A stretch of DNA of 64,000 nucleotides, taken from Psychrobacter urativorans. GTDB taxonomy: Bacteria > Pseudomonadota > Gammaproteobacteria > Pseudomonadales > Moraxellaceae. Of this stretch, positions 40,768-49,502 are shown one piece after another. Each line of letters starts with the position of its first letter. Position 1 is the first letter of the stretch. Below the pieces are notes generated by a model that was given only the letters and a program-made list of their open reading frames with translations, did no database searches and had not been told where the DNA came from. The position numbers and the translations under genes are program-made. Location of the stretch: assembly GCF_904846675.1 (NCBI RefSeq), contig NZ_CAJHBT010000003.1, positions 124,001 to 188,000 on the forward strand. Reading direction: 5' to 3'.

Positions 40768-42171
40768 TTAAGAAGGATGCACCATATCAGCAGGCGTTAC
40801 CCACTCATCAAACTGAGCTTCGGTCATTAACTCCATTTCAACGGCCACTTGCTTAAGGGTTTTGTCTTCTTTATAAGCCGTCTTAGCAATTTTAGCTGCG
40901 TTTTCATAACCAACATGACGGTTCAATGCGGTTACTAGCATTAATGAGTTATGTAGGTAGTAGTCTATTTTTTCTTTAACAGGCTCAATACCCGCAGCAC
41001 AGTTTTCATTAAAGCTATTGCACGCATCGCCCAACAGCTTAATAGACTGCAATAAGTTAAAGGCAATCACCGGTTTAAAGACGTTTAGCTCAAAGTTACC
41101 AGACGCGCCAGCCATATTGATGGTAGTGTCATTACCCATGACTTGGGCGACAACCATCGTCATCGCTTCTGACTGAGTTGGGTTCACTTTACCTGGCATG
41201 ATTGATGAGCCCGGCTCATTTTCTGGAATAGTAATCTCACCAATACCGCAACGTGGACCTGATGATAACCAGCGGATATCATTAGCGATTTTATTTAGGC
41301 TACCTGCTAAGGTTTTTAATGCGCCTGAGGCAAATACTTCGGCATCACGAGCCGCTAGTGCTTCAAATTTATTTGATGAGGTCACAAATGGCAAGTCAGT
41401 CAAGGTGGCTAATTGCTCAGCGGCTTTTACCGCATAATCAGGATGGGCGTTTAGACCCGTACCAACCGCAGTACCGCCGAGTGGCAATTCATATAAGCCT
41501 TGTAGCGCATTATCAATACGTACTAGTGAGTGGTCAAGTTGGCTCACATAGCCGCTAAACTCTTGGCCTAAGGTCAAAGGCGTGGCATCTTGTAAATGCG
41601 TACGACCGATTTTAACAATGCTATCGAACTCTTTGGCTTTTTTGTCCAAGGTATCTCGTAAGGCTTTGATTGCTGGAATCAACAAGCTATTAATCTGACG
41701 AGCGGCAGACACACGAATAGCCGTTGGGAAGCTGTCGTTGGTTGATTGCGCATGGTTCACATGGTCATTGGGGTGAATCGGCTGATAGCTACCGCGCTCA
41801 GAACCGGCAATCTCATTAGCACGATTGGCCAATACTTCGTTCATGTTCATGTTTGACTGCGTGCCAGAACCAGTCTGCCATACCACTAACGGAAACTGGT
41901 CGGTTAAGCCGCCATTAATCACTTCATCAGCGGCTTGTATGATTAAGTCACGCTTATCAGTATCTAAACGCTTTAGGCTCGCATTGGTAATCGCTGCGGC
42001 TTTTTTGACCAGCGCCATCGCCTCAATCATCGGGCGCGGTAAGGTTTCACCACCAATTTTAAAGTTCTCGCGGCTACGCTGGGTTTGCGCGCCCCAATAA
42101 GCATCAACCGGCACTTCTACGTTGCCCATGGTATCTTTTTCGGTACGAGTCGCCTGATTCTGTGTCGACAT
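40768..42171 (-). CDS. fumC: Class II fumarate hydratase
   Basis: Interconverts fumarate and malate in the citric acid cycle without an iron-sulfur cluster. The signature [15 protein letters not shown] (active-site loop with catalytic Ser) and the [19 protein letters not shown] and [10 protein letters not shown] blocks place it in the aspartase/fumarase family, fumarase branch. The frame is open to 42342, but the ATG at 42171 after AGAGGGTAG gives the standard 467-residue enzyme; the additional stretch would be an odd hydrophobic arm overlapping the divergent neighbour. Confidence 0.96.
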   Translation of the reverse strand: MSTQNQATRTEKDTMGNVEVPVDAYWGAQTQRSRENFKIGGETLPRPMIEAMALVKKAAAITNASLKRLDTDKRDLIIQAADEVINGGLTDQFPLVVWQTGSGTQSNMNMNEVLANRANEIAGSERGSYQPIHPNDHVNHAQSTNDSFPTAIRVSAARQINSLLIPAIKALRDTLDKKAKEFDSIVKIGRTHLQDATPLTLGQEFSGYVSQLDHSLVRIDNALQGLYELPLGGTAVGTGLNAHPDYAVKAAEQLATLTDLPFVTSSNKFEALAARDAEVFASGALKTLAGSLNKIANDIRWLSSGPRCGIGEITIPENEPGSSIMPGKVNPTQSEAMTMVVAQVMGNDTTINMAGASGNFELNVFKPVIAFNLLQSIKLLGDACNSFNENCAAGIEPVKEKIDYYLHNSLMLVTALNRHVGYENAAKIAKTAYKEDKTLKQVAVEMELMTEAQFDEWVTPADMVHPS

Positions 42172-42314
42172 AACTACCCTCTCTGATGGTTTGTTAACGA
42201 ATGATTTATCCGTAAAAAGTGCAACACCCGCTGCACATAAGGAAAATAGGATGTAAAGCGCCATTATGATAGCATGACTTATTATAAATTTCTCAAAGAC
42301 CGCGAGGGGCACGG

Positions 42315-43079
42315 ATGTCCAACCAGCAAACATCATCATCAACTAAAAAGCTTGAAACCACTACTGCAAAAGGCTTATCAAATAACTCAACTACTCCTGT
42401 TAGCAACGCTAGCGCAAATGTTACTGAAAGTATGATAGCCAGTAATAACGCTGATGATACGAAAAAATTAATTCCAAATACCATAGCGAGCAATCCGCCC
42501 AGACGCCAATTTACCCGTCAGCGCAGACAACTCACTGCTAGTGAACGTCAACAGTGTGCCCGTGATGCCAGTTTACACTTAATTAAACTACAGCAGCGGC
42601 TGCCAGCTAACGCCCGAATTGGCTTATATTATGATGGCTTTGGTGAACTACCCACCCAGCCGCTATTGGACTGGTGTCAAAGGTTGAGTTATCAGCCTTA
42701 CTTGCCAGTGGTCGGCTCATTAGGGAATGACGATAAGCGCCTGCGTTTTGTACCGATTTATCAGCAGAAACTATTAAATGTACCCACACGTATACATAAT
42801 TTGGGCATGAAGCAAAACCACCATCGCAGGTTATTATGGGCGCGGGAATTGGATGTCATTATCTGTCCATTAACTGCCGTCGATAATGATGGTAATCGTA
42901 TGGGAATGGGCGGCGGTTTTTATGACACCACCCTTGCTAAGAGCTATCAGTCTGGCACTAAGAAACCCCTTAAAATTGGCTGGTGCTATGACTTTCAAGT
43001 AGTCGAGCAACTCCAGCGCCAACCTTGGGATGTGCCGCTTGATGGCTTGATTACGCCTAGTGGCATACGGTGGTTTTGA
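42315..43079 (+). CDS. 5-formyltetrahydrofolate cyclo-ligase family protein
   Basis: ATP-dependent conversion of 5-formyl-THF to 5,10-methenyl-THF. The core begins with [16 protein letters not shown] (about residues 68-83), continues through [13 protein letters not shown], and ends with the nucleotide-binding [16 protein letters not shown] (about 193-208) and [12 protein letters not shown] Ser/Thr/Asn-rich N-terminal arm of about 60 residues precedes the core; E. coli YgfA lacks it. It is divergent from fumC, and its stop overlaps the start of the next gene in an ATGA arrangement. Confidence 0.9.
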   Translation: MSNQQTSSSTKKLETTTAKGLSNNSTTPVSNASANVTESMIASNNADDTKKLIPNTIASNPPRRQFTRQRRQLTASERQQCARDASLHLIKLQQRLPANARIGLYYDGFGELPTQPLLDWCQRLSYQPYLPVVGSLGNDDKRLRFVPIYQQKLLNVPTRIHNLGMKQNHHRRLLWARELDVIICPLTAVDNDGNRMGMGGGFYDTTLAKSYQSGTKKPLKIGWCYDFQVVEQLQRQPWDVPLDGLITPSGIRWF

Positions 43080-43390
43080 TGACAGACGATAAACGGTTAT
43101 TACCTACGAAAGAAGTCTCTGGAATAGAAAGCTCTAAAGCAGAACACTCCGAAACGGATACCCAAAAAGACTCCAGCGCTGATAGCGTTAATCGGCATTT
43201 GCAAGAGTTAGAAAATAGTAATAATGAAAACCTTGAAATTTTGCAAATTGAGGAGCAAAGTTTTAGTGACGCTGAGCTGGCTCGCCTTGTAAATAACGAA
43301 AAATTGCAAAGTTTGCTTAATCAAAGCGATGAGTTTTTAAGCCATTTATCTGGTGAGATAAATGGCTTTGATGAAGGCAGTGATGAATAA
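43079..43390 (+). CDS. Acidic protein of unknown function, coupled to the cyclo-ligase gene
   Basis: A 103-residue, Glu/Asp/Ser/Asn-rich protein. The first half is polar and probably disordered; the second half (QSFSDAELARLVNNEKLQSL onwards, about residues 60-90) could form two amphipathic helices. The ATG overlaps the preceding stop codon (TGATG), so it is translationally coupled to the 5-formyl-THF cyclo-ligase gene. No recognisable domain. Confidence 0.75.
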   Translation: MTDDKRLLPTKEVSGIESSKAEHSETDTQKDSSADSVNRHLQELENSNNENLEILQIEEQSFSDAELARLVNNEKLQSLLNQSDEFLSHLSGEINGFDEGSDE

Positions 43391-43498
43391 AGAGTTTGTT
43401 ACATAGGTCATCATTCATTTGCCCTGCTGGTAGCTGTCAGTAACTTTAAAACCTTTACCTTACCCAAAAAACTTATCTGGAATTTATCATCTACGCAC

Positions 43499-44860
43499 TT
43501 ATAACACCATCGCCGCTATCCAACCAAATAATAATAACGGAATATTATAATGGAGAAAAGTAGGTATCACACTGTCTTTGATATGGTCATGCTGTCCATC
43601 AACGTTTAGACCTGAAGTCGGCCCAAGGGTTGAATCTGAAGCAGGAGAACCTGCATCCCCCAACGCGCCAGCCGTACCGATAATCGCAACGGTTGCTAAG
43701 GGTGAGAAACCCAGCGAAATACATAATGGTACATAAATCGCGGCCAGAATAGGAATGGTAGAGAACGACGAGCCAATCCCCATCGTCACGATGAGACCAA
43801 GTAACAACATAATAAAGGCCGCTATAGCTTTGTTACCAGCAAATAATGAGGTAGCCCCATCAACTAACGGTTGAATCTGCTCCGTCGCTTTCATCACTTC
43901 AGCAAAGCCCTGCGCGGTTATCATGATAAAGCCAATCATCGCCATCAGCTTAATACCATCATTAAAGACGGTATCGGCATCACGCCACTTGACCACGCCG
44001 GTCGCCATAAACACCCCGAAACCAAACATTGAACCGAGCAATAGCGAATCGGTATAAAGCTGTACTACAAAGGCAGTAACAATCGCTGCTAACGCTACCA
44101 GTGTTTTAAGCTTACTTTGTTTTTGAGCCTCAGCAGCCGTTTTGCTTAGCGCATCACCTTCTACCACGGCATCACGCGCTTCTTTATCGACTGTAAGCTG
44201 CTGATATTGGCGCGGCTTACGATAACTAATAAATATCGCAGTCAACAAACCCACGAACATACCCACTGCCGGAATTGCCATCGCTTTAGTAACCGAAATA
44301 TTACTGACATCAATCCCAGCTTCACCCACATTTTTGAGCATGATTTGATTGAGATAAATATCACCAAACCCATAAGGAATGAACATATAAGTGGTCACCA
44401 AACCAAAGGTAATTAAACAAGCTATCAGCCGTCTATCAATATGCATGCGGTTAAACGCTAATAACAACGGTGGCACTAACAAGGGAATAAAGGCAATATG
44501 AATGGGGATTAAGTTTTGGCTAAAGCAGCTCATCATGACGAGACCGGCAAACAGCATATACTTAATCATACCGCTAGTGCCGCCAGCGTCGATACGCTTG
44601 ATGACCGCACCTGCCAGCGACTGTGGCAGCCCTGAATGAGCAATCGCCACCGCAAAAGCACCAAGCAACGCATAAGACAGCGCAATTTGTGCACCATTGC
44701 GAATTCCCTCTTGAAAGGCATTTAAGGTATCGGTCATCCCGAGACCCGCTATCAGCCCGCCCGCCATCGCGCCAATTAATAAGCTTAGCACCACATGTAC
44801 TCGCGCCAGTGACAGCCCCAGCATAATGACTACCGCCAGTAGCACCGCATTGATTGTCAT
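43499..44860 (-). CDS. Na+/H+ antiporter family (YuiF-like) membrane transporter
   Basis: A 453-residue inner-membrane protein with about 11-12 hydrophobic helices. The first part (VVIMLGLSLARVHVVLSLLI), an NGAQIALSYALLGAFAVAIA block, and the conserved SSFSTIPILAAIYVPL and GDAGSPASDSTLGPTSGLN region near the C-terminus fit the Na+/H+ antiporter/NhaC-like superfamily that includes Bacillus YuiF. Substrate is not certain; related proteins carry protons with sodium or organic anions. A central polar loop of about 40 residues separates two six-helix halves. It is divergent from lon. Confidence 0.85.
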   Translation of the reverse strand: MTINAVLLAVVIMLGLSLARVHVVLSLLIGAMAGGLIAGLGMTDTLNAFQEGIRNGAQIALSYALLGAFAVAIAHSGLPQSLAGAVIKRIDAGGTSGMIKYMLFAGLVMMSCFSQNLIPIHIAFIPLLVPPLLLAFNRMHIDRRLIACLITFGLVTTYMFIPYGFGDIYLNQIMLKNVGEAGIDVSNISVTKAMAIPAVGMFVGLLTAIFISYRKPRQYQQLTVDKEARDAVVEGDALSKTAAEAQKQSKLKTLVALAAIVTAFVVQLYTDSLLLGSMFGFGVFMATGVVKWRDADTVFNDGIKLMAMIGFIMITAQGFAEVMKATEQIQPLVDGATSLFAGNKAIAAFIMLLLGLIVTMGIGSSFSTIPILAAIYVPLCISLGFSPLATVAIIGTAGALGDAGSPASDSTLGPTSGLNVDGQHDHIKDSVIPTFLHYNIPLLLFGWIAAMVL

Positions 44861-45279
44861 GTTATCGCCCTCTTCCCTTGCATTTTTAGCTTATTGTTTA
44901 ACTACTATTGTCTTTTCAACACTCTTGCCTTAGAGCCAAAAACGAATACTCACACTAACTTTTTAGCATGGCGCAGCACGCGTTTAAGACGCGCGCCAGT
45001 TTACCTGATTTTATAGCTAAAACCTATGCGCAGAACCTCGCAGGCATAGGTTAAAGTTTGCTTAAAGAAAATGATTGCACTATTTTAAATGTCACATTTA
45101 TGGTTAAGGGGCTGCGATATGTAGCGGGTTTTGTGTAAAGTTGCTTATTTCAGGCACATAAGCAATATTTTCTATCCTCTTAAACCTTAAGCCTTGTAAT
45201 TTTTGATGAGAGCACCATTTATCTAAACATGAACCACGAACTTGACTTTACAAGTCTGGTTAACGAGGAAGAGGTACCT
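44861..45279. other. Divergent intergenic region between antiporter and lon
   Basis: No small gene is supported. It contains a 9-bp inverted repeat AACCTATGC/GCATAGGTT (45021-45029 and 45044-45052) and a GC-rich ACGCG/CGCGC stem near 44980-45000. A heat-shock sigma-32 promoter for lon was looked for and no convincing match was found. Confidence 0.5.
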
Positions 45280-47889
45280 ATGAGTAAACACGAAACTAAT
45301 ATCGAAAATGATAACATCGAGCAGAATGATCTTGAGCAAGAAGCCCGCGAGACAGAAACGCTTGAGCAAGAGACCGTAGAAAAAGACAGCGTTGAAGAAG
45401 AAAATACTGATCCTGAGAACACACCTGTAGAAGCGGACGACGCTGAGACGGATAGCGCTTCAGATGACCCTGTAGATAGCTATCTACCGTTATTGGCACT
45501 ACGAGATGTCGTTGTCTATCCGCACATGCAAATTGCGTTATTTGTTGGTCGTGCGCCATCCGTAAAAGCCGTTGAGCTAGCACAAGCCGAATATGGCAAT
45601 AAAGTACTGGTCGTCGCCCAAAAAGATTCGCTAACAGAAGATATTGACCAAGACAACTTATATCAATACGGCACTGTTTGTCGCATCGTTAGCACCATGC
45701 CGCATGACAGCGATGAGAATTGCATTAAAGTCCTTATCGAAGGTCAATATCGGGCGCGTGTCGATACCATAGAGAACCATGATGAGCTGCTGATGGCGAG
45801 CTTTGAGCGGGCTGACCTTGATGTTCCCATGGATGACAGCCAGCAAAAAAACACGGTAAAAACGTTAACCGGTTTGTTCGAAGGCTATGCCGATGCGCGT
45901 CTGCGAAATGCGCGTGAGCTAACCCGTGTGGCAAAACGTATCGACGACTTGCTTGAGCTGGTATATTTCATCTCAACTCGCGTCTCTATGGACCTTGATG
46001 TTAAGCAGTCTTTTTTAGAAAACAACGACATCAAAGCGCATATTAATACTTTGACCGAATACTTAGTCAAACAAAGCGCTGAGCAAAATATTGAGCAAGA
46101 TATTCAAGACGCTGTCCGTCAGCAAATGGAAGAAAATCAGCGCGAATACTTCTTAAATGAGAAGATGAAAGCCATTAAAAACGAGCTGTCAGATATGAGT
46201 GACGGCGCGTTTGATGGTGAAGATGATGTTGGCGAGCTTGAACAACGTTTAGAGAAGGCTGATTTGCCAGACGATGTGCGCAAAAAAGCAGAGCAAGAGT
46301 TTAAAAAGCTAAAAATGATGCCGCCTGCCTCCTCTGAGTCTTCAGTAGTACGCAACTATATTGAATGGATCTTGGATACGCCGTGGAATGCGACGACTAA
46401 GGTAACAATCAACTTAGAGAAAGCCAAAACTATCTTGGATGAAGACCATTATGGCCTGCAAGATGTAAAAGACCGTATCTTAGAATACTTAGCCGTACAG
46501 TCACGGGTTAAAAAGCTTCGTGGTCCAATTCTCTGTCTCGTTGGCCCTCCAGGTGTGGGTAAAACCTCACTGGGTGAATCAATTGCGCGAGCAACTGGTC
46601 GTAAGTTCGTCCGTATGGCACTAGGCGGCGTGCGCGATGAAGCTGAGATTCGTGGTCATCGCCGTACTTATATCGGGGCAATGCCCGGTAAAATCGTGCA
46701 GTCATTGGCGAAAGTAGAAGTCAAGAACCCGCTATTCTTATTAGATGAAGTCGATAAGATGGCGCAAGACTTCCGCGGCGACCCTGCTTCAGCCTTGCTT
46801 GAAGTATTAGACCCTTCACAAAATCACAGCTTTAATGACCATTATCTAGATATGGATTTGGACTTATCACAAGTCATGTTTATCTGTACCGCTAACAGTA
46901 TGGATATTCCGCCGGCGCTCCTTGACCGCATGGAAGTTATTCGCTTGCCAGGTTATACCGAAGAAGAAAAAGTCAATATCGCGCAAAAATACCTAGTGCC
47001 AAAAGCCATTACACAAAATGGTCTCAAAGAAGGCGAGATTGAGATAGTAAAAGCGGCATTACATAGCATCGTGCGTAGCTATACGCGCGAAGCGGGCGTA
47101 CGTAACCTTGAGCGTGAAGTGAATAAAATCTGCCGTAAAGTCGTCCGTGGCTCGGTCGAAAGTCATGGCGCGCGGGCTCCGAAAAAAGCAGAGCGCGAGC
47201 TGGTCGTAGTTGACGATACTAACATTGATGACTATCTTGGCGTCCATCAGTATGACTACGGTCTGGCGGAAGAAGAGCCTGAGGTTGGTCGTATTACTGG
47301 ACTGGCTTGGACCCAAGTTGGTGGCGAGTTACTCACCATCGAAGCGGTAGCCATGAAAGGCAAAGGCGAGCTTGCATTTACCGGCTCCCTTGGCGATGTG
47401 ATGAAAGAATCTATTCGCGCTGCCATGAGTGTCGTTCGAGCGCGTGGTGACAGCTTAGGTATCGATTACGAAACCTTTAAAACTACGGATGTCCATGTGC
47501 ATATGCCAGAAGGCGCGACACCAAAAGATGGTCCATCCGCTGGTGGTGCGCTAACGACAGCGTTAGTCTCGGCCTTGACTGGTATTGCTATTCGCCCAGA
47601 TATTGCCATGACAGGTGAAATTACCCTGCGCGGTAAAATACTACGCATCGGCGGCCTTAAAGAGAAGCTATTAGCAGCGCATCGCGGTGGCATCAAGCAT
47701 GTATTGATTCCAGCGACCAATGAGCGTGATTTGGCTGATATTCCTGATAACGTTAAAGCCGGTCTGACCATTCAACCAGTCGCGACGATTGATGAGATAT
47801 TAAAAGTCGCCTTAGTAAGTATGCCAACGCCATTGAAACCCGCTAAAGTAACTGTAGATACAACCTCTAAGAGAGCGCTACATAACTAA
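45280..47889 (+). CDS. lon: Lon ATP-dependent protease
   Basis: A cytoplasmic AAA+ protease degrading misfolded and regulatory proteins. Order of domains: an acidic N-terminal arm (about residues 1-65, Glu/Asp/Thr-rich), the Lon N-terminal substrate-binding domain starting at SYLPLLALRDVVVYPHMQIA, the AAA+ domain with Walker A GPPGVGKTS near 421 and Walker B LFLLDEVDKM, and the C-terminal Ser-Lys protease with Ser753 in KDGPSAGG and Lys796 in GLKEKLL, spaced 43 residues apart as in E. coli. I take the ATG at 45280 (869 residues) because GAGGAAGAGG precedes it; 45229 is an in-frame alternative. The acidic arm is longer than in E. coli Lon, which is 784 residues. Confidence 0.97.
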   Translation: MSKHETNIENDNIEQNDLEQEARETETLEQETVEKDSVEEENTDPENTPVEADDAETDSASDDPVDSYLPLLALRDVVVYPHMQIALFVGRAPSVKAVELAQAEYGNKVLVVAQKDSLTEDIDQDNLYQYGTVCRIVSTMPHDSDENCIKVLIEGQYRARVDTIENHDELLMASFERADLDVPMDDSQQKNTVKTLTGLFEGYADARLRNARELTRVAKRIDDLLELVYFISTRVSMDLDVKQSFLENNDIKAHINTLTEYLVKQSAEQNIEQDIQDAVRQQMEENQREYFLNEKMKAIKNELSDMSDGAFDGEDDVGELEQRLEKADLPDDVRKKAEQEFKKLKMMPPASSESSVVRNYIEWILDTPWNATTKVTINLEKAKTILDEDHYGLQDVKDRILEYLAVQSRVKKLRGPILCLVGPPGVGKTSLGESIARATGRKFVRMALGGVRDEAEIRGHRRTYIGAMPGKIVQSLAKVEVKNPLFLLDEVDKMAQDFRGDPASALLEVLDPSQNHSFNDHYLDMDLDLSQVMFICTANSMDIPPALLDRMEVIRLPGYTEEEKVNIAQKYLVPKAITQNGLKEGEIEIVKAALHSIVRSYTREAGVRNLEREVNKICRKVVRGSVESHGARAPKKAERELVVVDDTNIDDYLGVHQYDYGLAEEEPEVGRITGLAWTQVGGELLTIEAVAMKGKGELAFTGSLGDVMKESIRAAMSVVRARGDSLGIDYETFKTTDVHVHMPEGATPKDGPSAGGALTTALVSALTGIAIRPDIAMTGEITLRGKILRIGGLKEKLLAAHRGGIKHVLIPATNERDLADIPDNVKAGLTIQPVATIDEILKVALVSMPTPLKPAKVTVDTTSKRALHN

Positions 47890-47915
47890 GTCTAATATGG
47901 ATAGATGATTGATAT

Positions 47916-47949
47916 AAAAAAGGCCGCAATTATGATTGCGGCCTTTTTT
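47916..47949. terminator. Bidirectional terminator
   Basis: AAAAAAGGCCGCAAT (47916-47930) pairs with ATTGCGGCCTTTTTT (47935-47949), a perfect 15-bp stem between convergent lon and a secreted-protein gene. Confidence 0.93.
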
Positions 47950-48014
47950 CGTGGTTGGTATTTGAAGTATATTTTACTTCTTTAAATTTTGATCATTTAA
48001 GTTTACTTTTTTAT

Positions 48015-48437
48015 CTATTTAATTGTAACCGTCATATAATAAGGCTTTGGCGTATTGCCCTCGCGCGCTTGGTTGCGTGGTTGTAACACTCGAATGGTAT
48101 GCTCGCCCGTTTTATCGAGTGTTACTGTCTCAGTGCTTAAATCTGGTGAATTAGTACCATAAAGTACAGGATATAAGTCATCGCTACCAACAATGGTAGC
48201 ACTTACTTTTTGACCTTTTTTGGCATAAATTTGGTATTCACAGTATTTACTGCCTTTGATTGCCCCAGCTCGGCTCACATCAAAGCTGCCTTTTGCCATG
48301 CGCAACTCTTTGACACCGCAATCTGCCGTGTAATGCAAGTCACCACTTTGGCTAGCAGCCGAAGCCGTCGTTATGCCAGTACTCATCATTCCTACAGCCA
48401 GTGCAGTCGATCCAGCTAATGTAACCAATGATTTCAT
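48015..48437 (-). CDS. Secreted protein of unknown function
   Basis: A 140-residue protein with a signal peptide (MKSLVTLAGSTALAVGMMST, cleavage probably after TASA near residue 27). The mature part has two cysteines about 25 residues apart (in ADCGVKEL and KYCEYQIY), suitable for a disulfide, then a beta-rich segment with KKGQKVSATIVGSDDLYPVLY and GEHTIRVLQPRNQAR, similar in pattern to bacterial pre-peptidase C-terminal-like domains. It is an apparently periplasmic or secreted domain without catalytic motif. No name assigned. Confidence 0.75.
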   Translation of the reverse strand: MKSLVTLAGSTALAVGMMSTGITTASAASQSGDLHYTADCGVKELRMAKGSFDVSRAGAIKGSKYCEYQIYAKKGQKVSATIVGSDDLYPVLYGTNSPDLSTETVTLDKTGEHTIRVLQPRNQAREGNTPKPYYMTVTIK

Positions 48438-48803
48438 ATTAATTCCTTATAGCAGTTATTGTAATAGCCGTTATTTTTATCAAAAATCATATTTTGTATA
48501 AGCGCTATTCTGCACTACTGCTACCCACTTAACCATTTTATTTCGTTAGCTTATCTTAAGCCTTTGTTAAGGGACTCTCCTTCTGTATTATATAAGATAT
48601 GTTATCAGTGACTTACATATATTAACGCTTTGTTGCGCTTCTAATGAATATCTATCATCCATGCTTAGCTATACTGGTTATGAGTTTAATAAAGAATATA
48701 GCGAGTTTAGATATAGCTATATTTGTAGCAATACATTTAATGACAACTAAGAAAGCTAAATACAACCGTTAACGATGACGGAAAAATATTAATGGAGACA
48801 ACA
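48438..48803. other. Divergent intergenic region before sodC
   Basis: AT-rich, without a supported gene. It holds promoters for the divergent secreted-protein gene and sodC, but no distinct operator was recognised. Confidence 0.45.
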
Positions 48804-49361
48804 ATGAAAAAAATTATGCTTGCGAGTGCTTTATTATGTGGTTCGGCTTTGGCGATGACCGGTTGCCAAAGCACCGAAGGTCAGCTGAAAACTGGCAACC
48901 CACTTAACCAGCCAGCCCTAAAATCAACACTCAAAACTACCGATGACAGCAATCAAGAAGTCGGACAAGTTTATCTACGTCCAGTTGATGGCGGTGTACA
49001 GGTCTATGGTAAGCTCATGAATATGACACCAGGTAAGACTGTGGCACTACACATTCACGAAACGGGTAGCTGTGATGTTATGGGTAAAGCGGCAGGTGGT
49101 CACTTTAATCCAGACAACCATCCCCACTCTAACCCAGATGACATGAATGGTCATGCCGGCGACTTACCAAACTTGACTGCTAATGATAAGGGTGTTGCGA
49201 CTATTAACTACGTGAATAAGCAAATCTCTGCTGCTCAAGCAGGTAAATATAGTGTTTATCGTCGTGCCTTTATCGTTCATGCCGGTGCCGATGACTACAC
49301 CAGCCAACCAGCAGGCGCAGCAGGTGACCGTATTGCTTGCGGTATCATCGAGGCAAACTAA
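48804..49361 (+). CDS. sodC: Cu,Zn superoxide dismutase lipoprotein
   Basis: Dismutates superoxide in the periplasm. From the ATG at 48804 (GGAG seven bases before it) it is 185 residues; an ATG at 48792 is less well placed. The N-terminal MKKIMLASALLCGSALAMTG precedes Cys21, suggesting a lipobox and membrane anchoring although the -3 residue is Met. Metal-binding residues follow family order: HIHETGSCD (copper and disulfide Cys), GGHFNPDNHPHSNPDD (bridging and zinc His), NGHAGDLPN and AFIVHAGADDY, closed by DRIACGII with the second disulfide Cys. It is near the window's copper exporter genes only in the broad sense (30 kb away). Confidence 0.96.
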   Translation: MKKIMLASALLCGSALAMTGCQSTEGQLKTGNPLNQPALKSTLKTTDDSNQEVGQVYLRPVDGGVQVYGKLMNMTPGKTVALHIHETGSCDVMGKAAGGHFNPDNHPHSNPDDMNGHAGDLPNLTANDKGVATINYVNKQISAAQAGKYSVYRRAFIVHAGADDYTSQPAGAAGDRIACGIIEAN

Positions 49362-49410
49362 TTATCTAAGCAAACCTATCATAAAAGCTAGCTTAATATA
49401 ATTAGACTTA

Positions 49411-49443
49411 AAAAAACCTCTTAGATGATCTAAGAGGTTTTTT
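49411..49443. terminator. Terminator after sodC
   Basis: AAAAACCTCTTAGAT and ATCTAAGAGGTTTTTT form a near-perfect stem between the convergent sodC and topA genes. Confidence 0.9.
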
Positions 49444-49502
49444 ATTGGGCGATTTTTAAATCAATTATTACTTATAACAGAAGGGCCTAGGCTGTTCTTG
49501 AA

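Noticed and set aside
42172..42314. 6S RNA next to the cyclo-ligase gene, as in E. coli
   Set aside because: The gap between fumC and the cyclo-ligase is only about 143 bases and shows no long 6S-like hairpin.
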